Part shown: piece by piece, positions 34,112 to 39,265 of the stretch
How positions within the stretch are numbered: position 1 is the first letter of the stretch
How the letters are laid out: each line of letters opens with the position of its first letter
Assembly (NCBI GenBank): GCA_019242155.1
Contig: JAFAWA010000560.1
Location: 1 to 39,265, forward strand
Length of the DNA stretch: 39,265 nucleotides
DNA from: Terriglobia bacterium
GTDB lineage: Bacteria > Acidobacteriota > Terriglobia > Bryobacterales > Bryobacteraceae
Reading direction: 5' to 3'
Made by a program: the position numbers and the translations under genes
The notes under the pieces: model-generated
The model's input: only the letters and a program-made list of their open reading frames with translations
Told to the model about the DNA's origin: nothing
The model's database searches: none

Positions 34112-35169
34112 ATCCGGACGTGCTCCGGCGAGAGCCGGGTTGCCAGACGCGCCTTGCGAAACCGGATGTAAAGGACTCGCACCAGCGCCAGCACGGGTAC
34201 TGAGAGGAATGTCCCTGCAATGCCTGCCAATTCCGCTCCCGCGAATACCCCAAACATGATCAGGACAGGGTGTAGCTGGATGCCCCGTCCCATCAAATGG
34301 GGTGAAACAACATAGTCCTGAAGCATGCGGTACGCCAATAGGAACACTAAAGTCGACAGCACCGGAGCTCCTGATACGCCGGCCACGATGAGTATGACGG
34401 CGCCCGCGACCATCGGACCAATCATGGGAATGAACTCCAACAGGCCGCCGACAGTACCCAAGAGCACCGGAAAGGGCACGCCTATAATTGCGAAGACAAT
34501 GCTATACATCCCAAAAACAGCCAAACATAGGAATACGAGCGCGCGGACATAATGCGCCAGCAGAAGGTGAATGTCGGCCATGACATCGTCAACGAGCGCG
34601 CGTCTTGGGCCGTCGTTTACGATCTCGCGAAGGTGCTGGGTGATCACGGCGCCGTCCTTGAGGAAAAAGAAAGCGAGAATCGGGATGATCACCACATAGA
34701 TCAAGTCGCTAGCGACGCCGATCACTTTCAGGCCCGCTTGAGAAGCCATTGCGAAGATGTCGCCTGACCGGCTGGCGATTTCGTTTCGCACGCTCGAAAC
34801 GGCCTGCTCTTTGAGGGAATCGATGGTCCCATGCGGGCCCGGGCTGGGATTCTGCCAGTTCTTAAGCATCGCGGGAAACGCCTTGACCAGCGTGTTTGCC
34901 TGTTCCACCACGCGGGACCCGATCTGTGCCCCAATAAAAGCTACCGCCCCAACGAAGATGATGTAGGCCAGCGCCAATGCAGCCGCCCGGGCACGAATCG
35001 GCAGCACGCGGTCCAACAGATTGACCAGGGGCGAGAGGAGATATGCGAATAGAAGCGCAACTATGAAAACGAAGATCGTTTTCCGAAGCAGATAAACGAG
35101 GTACAACAGGAGAACCGTCAGAGCTACGGTCCAGGCATAACGGGCTGCACGGCGGTCGATTCCCAACAT
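34108..35169 (-). CDS. AI-2E/PerM family membrane protein
   Basis: A 353-residue inner-membrane protein of the AI-2E family transporter group, once named for export of the quorum signal but also including Na+/H+ exchangers and PerM permeases. Two tight N-terminal helices (about 13-47) carry the typical VALLFAYLLSPLVNLLDRV element. A large cytoplasmic or periplasmic region follows (about 75-150), then a helical block with IIPILAFFFLKDG, FAIIGVPFPVLLGTVGGLLEFIPMIGP, quoted as the region around 222-248, and the C-terminal YVVSPHLMGRGIQLHPV and AELAGIAGTFLSVPVLALVR. No ribosome-binding site is obvious before ATG 35169. It is followed by a coupled HupE-like gene. Signal export cannot be inferred from sequence alone. 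Confidence 0.88.
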   Translation of the reverse strand: MLGIDRRAARYAWTVALTVLLLYLVYLLRKTIFVFIVALLFAYLLSPLVNLLDRVLPIRARAAALALAYIIFVGAVAFIGAQIGSRVVEQANTLVKAFPAMLKNWQNPSPGPHGTIDSLKEQAVSSVRNEIASRSGDIFAMASQAGLKVIGVASDLIYVVIIPILAFFFLKDGAVITQHLREIVNDGPRRALVDDVMADIHLLLAHYVRALVFLCLAVFGMYSIVFAIIGVPFPVLLGTVGGLLEFIPMIGPMVAGAVILIVAGVSGAPVLSTLVFLLAYRMLQDYVVSPHLMGRGIQLHPVLIMFGVFAGAELAGIAGTFLSVPVLALVRVLYIRFRKARLATRLSPEHVRI

Positions 35170-35205
35170 GTCAATGGGAGGGGCGGGTGCTACCTTCCTG
35201 AGCCA

Positions 35206-35214
35206 ATTCTAGCA
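35206..35214 (-). promoter_or_regulatory. extended -10 upstream of the PerM-type gene
   Basis: On the minus strand TGC-TAGAAT (35214-35206), an extended -10 with five of six matches, lies in the 65-base gap between the CorC-type gene and ATG 35169. No good -35 is seen. Suggests the PerM-HupE pair can be transcribed apart from the genes before it. Confidence 0.35.
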
Positions 35215-35234
35215 AGCGAAAAAGATTGGAACCG

Positions 35235-36599
35235 CTACTGCTGCGAACCGGCTCGAGGTTCGGCGAGTTCCCGCGGCAGCTTTTCAATGCGAACGCGTGC
35301 AATCCGGTTGCGGTCCATAGCTACGACCGTGAACCGGCGGCCTTGAAAATCCAGCCATTCGCCGACCTTCGGGATCTCGCCCCATTCATACAGTAGAAAG
35401 CCGGCCAGTGTCTCGAAACCCGCGTCGGTCGGAAGTCCCAGGCCAAACTCGGAGTCGAGATCGAGTACACGTGTGGCTCCATCCAATTCAATCTCGTCGG
35501 CTTCTATAAGCCGCGGTACGGTCTTGCCTACATGTTCGTCTTCGAAACGGCCGGTTACCTGTTGCAGCACGTCTTTAACAGTGATCAGACCCACAATGGT
35601 GCCGAACTCATCCACTACCATGGCCATGTGCAGGCGCGCCTTCCGGAACTCATCGAGCATTTGCGAGAGCGGCTTGGTCTCCGGCACCACGATGTGCTTC
35701 CGCAGAAGGCGGGCGAGATTGAATGCGCGGCTAGACCGGCCAGAGCGGATCGCCTGCCGCCGCTCTTCCCACAAAGGCAGCAGGTCTTTGTAATGCAGAA
35801 TGCCGATAATCTTTTCCGGTGTCTTCTGATAAACAGGCAGCCGTGAGTGCCTGCGGTCCACCATGGTTTCGAGGACCTGATCGAGCGACGCATCGGCGGG
35901 AAGGGACACCATGTCGTTGCGAGCTACCATCACCTCCCGAACCAGAATGGCACTGAGGTCCAGCACACGATGGATTATTTCCTCTTCGGATTCCGGAACA
36001 ATACCCAGGCCGCGGCTGGAACTGACAATCAACTTTAGCTCTTCGGCCGAATGTCCACCGGCGTGCGAACCGGATTGGAGCTTCAGCATTCGAGTCATAA
36101 AGGTGGCGGAACGCTCGATGGTAACGACAAACGCGATGGTCGCGCGGTAGAAGAGCAGCAGAGCAGGCGCCATGAGCGCCGCGAGCCGGTCCGCTCTGGC
36201 AATGGCTATATTCTTAGGCACGACTTCGCCCAGAACCACATGAAAATAGCTGATGACCAGAAAGGCGCCCACGAAGCTCAACGCATGCAGCAGGCTCGCG
36301 CTGCCGGGGAACAACGGTAAGCGGCGCGTCCATGACGAGAGAATCTGATATACGGCATCTTCGCCGACCCAACCCAGTCCGAGACTGGCCAAGGTCACTC
36401 CGACTTGCGTGACAGACAGGAGCCGGCCGGGGTTCGCGAGCAAGCTGAGTGCGACCTGGGCGCCCGCCTGCCCTTGCTCCACCATTTGCCGCAAACGAGA
36501 CTGCCTGACCGAAACCAGCGAAACCTCAGCCGCCGCAAAGAATCCGTTAACCGCGATCAAAAGCACGACCAGAACAAGGCGAAACGGGGAATTGGTCAC
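35235..36599 (-). CDS. CNNM/CorC (HlyC) family transporter-associated protein
   Basis: A 454-residue membrane protein with the classic three-part order. An N-terminal CNNM/DUF21 domain (about 1-190) has helices and the FFAAAEVSLVSVRQSRLRQM and GEVVPKNIAIA motifs. Two CBS domains follow (about 210-335; REVMVARNDMVSLPADASL and AMVVDEFGTIVGLITVKDVL). A C-terminal CorC_HlyC domain lies at about 350-440 (DLDSEFGLGLPTDAGFETLAGFLL). The group is linked to Mg2+ or Co2+ homeostasis; the old haemolysin name does not imply toxicity. The start is GTG 36599, nine bases after the S1/P1 nuclease gene. CBS domains often bind adenosyl nucleotides, so ATP-linked control is likely but not shown. Confidence 0.92.
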   Translation of the reverse strand: MTNSPFRLVLVVLLIAVNGFFAAAEVSLVSVRQSRLRQMVEQGQAGAQVALSLLANPGRLLSVTQVGVTLASLGLGWVGEDAVYQILSSWTRRLPLFPGSASLLHALSFVGAFLVISYFHVVLGEVVPKNIAIARADRLAALMAPALLLFYRATIAFVVTIERSATFMTRMLKLQSGSHAGGHSAEELKLIVSSSRGLGIVPESEEEIIHRVLDLSAILVREVMVARNDMVSLPADASLDQVLETMVDRRHSRLPVYQKTPEKIIGILHYKDLLPLWEERRQAIRSGRSSRAFNLARLLRKHIVVPETKPLSQMLDEFRKARLHMAMVVDEFGTIVGLITVKDVLQQVTGRFEDEHVGKTVPRLIEADEIELDGATRVLDLDSEFGLGLPTDAGFETLAGFLLYEWGEIPKVGEWLDFQGRRFTVVAMDRNRIARVRIEKLPRELAEPRAGSQQ

Positions 36600-36608
36600 G
36601 GCCCGGTA

Positions 36609-37418
36609 CTATTGAGCGCTCGCGTTAAGGATGGCTGCCAGGCGAACTCCGGCCTTTTCGATCTGCTGTTCCACCACGGGCTGAGCCATCTTTGCGTAAC
36701 CCTCGCCGAGTTGGACCGGCTGATCGGGTGTGTGCGCCGGCAGTGGGCCATAGACACTCGTCTGAGCGGTTCGCCAGGACTCCATCGCCCACTGCTCGAC
36801 CGTCCCGCGCGACCATTCAGTCACCACTTGTGGTGTGATCGCCTGTTGAAGCTGCCCTAAAAGTTCGTCTTCCGCGCGCATAGTCCGAAGGAGACCGAAG
36901 TCCCACAAAGCGTGCAGATTGGTTGCCGAACCCTGAAACACGACCGGCACCTGGTTCCCGCCTTGATCGCTGTTATCGACGCAGTGCAACGGCTGATGCA
37001 TATCGCCGACGAAGTGCACCAGAAACAGCAGCGCTTCGCGGCGGCCTTCCGCGCTCACTGATGGATTCCGCCAGCGGTCCCGAAACTCCTCGATTTTTGC
37101 GATCACGCAATTGCCTTTGGGGCAGTCGCGCATCATATCGAGGCCGGTGCTATTGAGCGGGATGTCTACGTAATGCCAAGGTCCCGTTTCCGGCCGAACC
37201 TTGCGGATATCGTCCGCCCAACTGGCGAGTCCGGCGAGAGCCTCCCCCGGAGCCAACGCAGCTTGGACCTGAGCCTGCGCTTGCGGCGTCAGCAGCCCTT
37301 GGGCAATCCGCACCACTATTCGGTGCCCTTCGTCTCCCCATCCGAAACACAGATGACAGGCGCACACCGCCGCAGTAAGTATGACGGACAGTCTCCGCAC
37401 TAGTAATGAGCGTATCAT
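36609..37418 (-). CDS. secreted S1/P1-type nuclease
   Basis: A 269-residue zinc-dependent nuclease that cuts single-stranded nucleic acids and removes 3'-phosphates. A signal peptide ends at CFG, which leaves W27 as the mature N-terminus, as required: in this family the N-terminal Trp itself binds zinc. Metal ligands are seen in WGDEGH (H32), ASWADDIR, WHYVDIP, HFVGDMHQPLH and NLHALWDFG. Length and motif order fit the bacterial branch. It probably salvages phosphate and nucleosides from environmental nucleic acids. It is the first gene of a tight pair with the CorC-type gene. The start has no clear ribosome-binding site. It lies 80 bases after the MFS gene. Confidence 0.92.
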   Translation of the reverse strand: MIRSLLVRRLSVILTAAVCACHLCFGWGDEGHRIVVRIAQGLLTPQAQAQVQAALAPGEALAGLASWADDIRKVRPETGPWHYVDIPLNSTGLDMMRDCPKGNCVIAKIEEFRDRWRNPSVSAEGRREALLFLVHFVGDMHQPLHCVDNSDQGGNQVPVVFQGSATNLHALWDFGLLRTMRAEDELLGQLQQAITPQVVTEWSRGTVEQWAMESWRTAQTSVYGPLPAHTPDQPVQLGEGYAKMAQPVVEQQIEKAGVRLAAILNASAQ

Positions 37419-37498
37419 GCGCTGCCGCGGGCGCCTTCCGTCCGGCGCCGATGCTTGTTGCAGAACCCTCGCGGGTACGGGCTTCGCAGTTCGGTTCC

Positions 37499-38686
37499 TC
37501 AGACACTAGAGACGACTTCCGGCAGCTCGCGTTCCGCCGGCCGCCAGAACAGTGCTGCGAGAAGGATCGTCAAGCCCTGCACCGCCGCAATCAGCGTCAC
37601 ACATGCGGTCCATCCGCCGCGCTGCCAGAACTGGCCCGGCACGGCGGCTCCGAAGCTTCCGCCGATGTAGTAGAACATGACATATAAACCCACCGCGGCG
37701 GCGCGGGCCTCGTGCGTTACTGTGCCTATGTAACTCGTCGATGCAGACTGAGCGATGAACACACCGCTGCAGCACAGTGCCAGACCCAGCAGAATGATCG
37801 GAATCGAAGAGACTAGGGTACACAGAATTCCGACCACTCCGCCGCCGAACGCTACCGTAATTGTCAGCCGATGGCCCGCGCGATCAATCCACCGGCCCGC
37901 AATGGGGGTCGCTACCGCGCCCGCCAGGTACACCACGAATAAGAAGCCCAGTGCTGCCGCGCTTAGCCGGAAAGGCGGCGCAGCCAGATAAAAATTCACG
38001 TAGGTGAACGTGGCCAGCATGGAAAAGAGCACGCAGAAACCTACCGCATAAGTTGCCACCAGGCGCGGATTGCGTAAGTGCCGCCGCATCGCCAAAATCG
38101 TTGAAGACCCGGCCTGAGCCTTCACGAAACGCTTGCCCGGCGGCAACCATCGCCAGACGAACAACGAGCTTATCAACGAGACGATGCCCAGAATGACAAA
38201 CGCCCACCGCCACGCAAAATGGGCCGCAATCCATCCCGTAAGAACTCTTCCGGTGAACCCGCCCAGCACCGTGCCCGAAACATAGGCCCCCATGGCGCGG
38301 CCCACGCCGTTTTGCCATTCTTCGTTGATGTAAGCGGAAACCACGACTGCGATTCCTGGTGTGAACAGGCCTTGGCAAAAGCGCCAAAATTCAAGTTGAT
38401 GGAGACTGGTCGCAGTTGCTGCGAGCATCGAGACGAGACCTAATAGCAGCGCGGACGGAACCATAATGGTTTTTCGCCCAAGCCGATCCGCCAGAATACC
38501 GGCGAGCGGCGCCGCTCCAGCGACCGCAACGGTTGAGGCTGTGATCAGTAAACTGATTCCCGCCGCGGTTGTGCCGAACACCTTGGCCAACATAGGCAAT
38601 AGCGGCTGCGGTGCGTACAGGTTTACAAACGCACAGAAGCCGGCGAGCGCTACAGCCGCGGTGCGGCGGTCAGGGGTTGAGGCCAA
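37499..38686 (-). CDS. MFS transporter, YnfM-like
   Basis: A 395-residue, twelve-helix major facilitator transporter like YnfM/AraJ drug or sugar exporters. The start region NLYAPQPLLPMLAKVFGTTAAG and the loop 2-3 motif GILADRLGRKTIM are diagnostic, given here as residues about 22-80. The EFWRFCQGLFTPGI segment and the second-half loop GRWIDRAGHRLTI are also present. It is an inner-membrane exporter using the proton gradient; the substrate is unknown. The start must be TTG 38686, since a stop lies just upstream and no ATG follows until well into the protein. There is only a weak purine-rich sequence before it, so expression may be low. No regulator gene lies nearby. Confidence 0.88.
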   Translation of the reverse strand: MASTPDRRTAAVALAGFCAFVNLYAPQPLLPMLAKVFGTTAAGISLLITASTVAVAGAAPLAGILADRLGRKTIMVPSALLLGLVSMLAATATSLHQLEFWRFCQGLFTPGIAVVVSAYINEEWQNGVGRAMGAYVSGTVLGGFTGRVLTGWIAAHFAWRWAFVILGIVSLISSLFVWRWLPPGKRFVKAQAGSSTILAMRRHLRNPRLVATYAVGFCVLFSMLATFTYVNFYLAAPPFRLSAAALGFLFVVYLAGAVATPIAGRWIDRAGHRLTITVAFGGGVVGILCTLVSSIPIILLGLALCCSGVFIAQSASTSYIGTVTHEARAAAVGLYVMFYYIGGSFGAAVPGQFWQRGGWTACVTLIAAVQGLTILLAALFWRPAERELPEVVSSV

Positions 38687-38724
38687 ATTTCGTTATCTTT
38701 GATGACTTGAATTTAGATCCTAAT

Positions 38725-39204
38725 CTACTTGATACGGTCGAATACCATGGTGTAATTCACTGGATTGCCGTCCGGATCGAGACCGTTGTAAGTGATTGTC
38801 ATCGTCTGGCCCTGCTCGTCAATCACTCTCTTTGTCTTCGCGATCTCCTTACCAGCATGCATCAAAGAGGATTCGGCTGTGAAATTATTGATCCGCTTGA
38901 GCGCGACCGAATCCGCCGGACCTCCCGAGCCGCTCACCTTGTGCTGTTCCCCATTCGGTGTAGTGACGTAAATGCTCGTGGCATCTCTGCCTCTTCCATC
39001 CACGGTTCGAATGGTGACTTTGATGCCGTCCTTCTCTTGTTCGTAGGTGCGCGTTTCACTCTTAAATCCGGGGCCGGGTAAGAATCGCGATTTTTGCACG
39101 TTCAGTCTCCATGTCCCTATTTCGGTATCCGCAGACCAAAGTGCAGTTGTTAGAACTGGTACCAGCGCAACAAATCTCGTTAGACGAATAGCAGCGCTTT
39201 TCAT
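38725..39204 (-). CDS. small secreted protein of unknown function
   Basis: A 159-residue exported protein: a signal peptide (about 1-24) ending in ALWSAD, then a beta-rich domain. Features are GTWRLNVQKSRFLPGPGFKS at the mature N-terminus, KDGIKVTIRTVDGRG, TTPNGEQHKVSGSGG, ALKRINNFTAESSLMHAGKE and MTITYNGLDPDGN. I have seen the same WRLNxxKS start in many Acidobacteria exported proteins, but no function is known. The rhythm suggests an up-down beta sheet, perhaps lipocalin-like. GGGGG four bases before ATG 39204 is the ribosome-binding site, and a promoter with CTGACG and TATACT lies upstream. It is last on the strand before the MFS gene, 38 bases away. Confidence 0.78.
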   Translation of the reverse strand: MKSAAIRLTRFVALVPVLTTALWSADTEIGTWRLNVQKSRFLPGPGFKSETRTYEQEKDGIKVTIRTVDGRGRDATSIYVTTPNGEQHKVSGSGGPADSVALKRINNFTAESSLMHAGKEIAKTKRVIDEQGQTMTITYNGLDPDGNPVNYTMVFDRIK

Positions 39205-39221
39205 ACTACCCCCGCGCCCGA

Positions 39222-39251
39222 AGTATACACCAGGGCCACCGAGCGCGTCAG
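39222..39251 (-). promoter_or_regulatory. promoter of the small secreted protein gene
   Basis: On the minus strand CTGACG (39251-39246), an 18-base spacer, then TATACT (39227-39222). Four of six and five of six matches. The -10 is 17 bases before ATG 39204 and the GGGGG ribosome-binding site follows it. Confidence 0.45.
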
Positions 39252-39265
39252 CCCTTTAAATGCGG

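Noticed and set aside
35235-36599. Haemolysin annotation
   Set aside because: The HlyC/CorC name is historical; the CNNM, CBS and CorC domains point to divalent cation homeostasis.
37430-37449. GGCGCC pair with an eight-base loop between the MFS and nuclease genes
   Set aside because: Stem is only six bases of a self-palindrome with no T-run, so not convincing as a terminator or operator.
1-39265. CRISPR array, tRNA, rRNA, insertion sequence or prophage
   Set aside because: No regularly spaced repeats, no clover-leaf-like segments, no transposase or phage-like product, and no terminal inverted repeats noticed by eye.

Overview
The window looks like a chromosomal piece of an Acidobacteriota genome, most like the Solibacter/Bryobacterales group. 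The evidence is two large TonB-dependent receptors of the Oar/carboxypeptidase-regulatory type, a DUF1592-type cytochrome with a DUF1552 partner, many Tat- or Sec-exported proteins of families common in that group, an HpnB-like hopanoid glycosyltransferase and moderately high GC. This is recognition of protein families, not a database result. There is no rRNA, tRNA, CRISPR array, insertion sequence or phage gene that I can see, and no gap of 300 bases or more. The largest gaps are 9073-9242, 14863-14997 and 16288-16415.

Layout. 1-2783 (+) is a TonB-dependent receptor, cut by the window edge and broken by a one-base frameshift near 1276. It is followed by an exported lactonase-like metallo-beta-lactamase-fold protein (2814-3704). 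9072-3753 (-) is a three-gene cassette: DUF1592-type two-CxxCH cytochrome, Tat-exported DUF1552 protein, exported ankyrin-repeat protein. 9243-10022 (+) is a secreted protein of an uncharacterised family that recurs twice more in the window. 19624-10055 (-) is a run of seven genes: DUF6152 protein, second member of the uncharacterised family, two-haem cytochrome c, reaction-centre-type two-haem cytochrome, NHL beta-propeller, TonB receptor and Tat-exported amidohydrolase. A strong sigma70-like promoter precedes the first gene. This looks like a cell-envelope system for taking up and oxidising or hydrolysing an unknown organic substrate.

23157-19719 (-) is an envelope-lipid and sugar operon: unknown small protein, HpnB-like glycosyltransferase, galactokinase, CDP-alcohol phosphatidyltransferase. 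23246-28348 mixes strands: KirBac-type potassium channel, sulfotransferase with C-terminal YPD repeats, lysozyme-like transglycosylase, Tat-exported dienelactone hydrolase and an ATP-grasp ligase. 28332-33111 holds a YggX-like protein, a PBP1B-like penicillin-binding protein, a second exported metallo-beta-lactamase-fold protein with a probably leaderless start, and the third member of the uncharacterised family, here fused to a carboxypeptidase-regulatory domain. 39204-33155 (-) is mostly membrane and secreted housekeeping: small exported protein, MFS exporter, S1/P1 nuclease, CNNM/CorC protein, PerM/AI-2E protein and a HupE/UreJ-like protein.

Most products are predicted to work in the envelope. 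The best candidates for undescribed biology are the three-member secreted family (9243, 18495, 32113) and the cytochrome-propeller-receptor-amidohydrolase run that contains one of its members.
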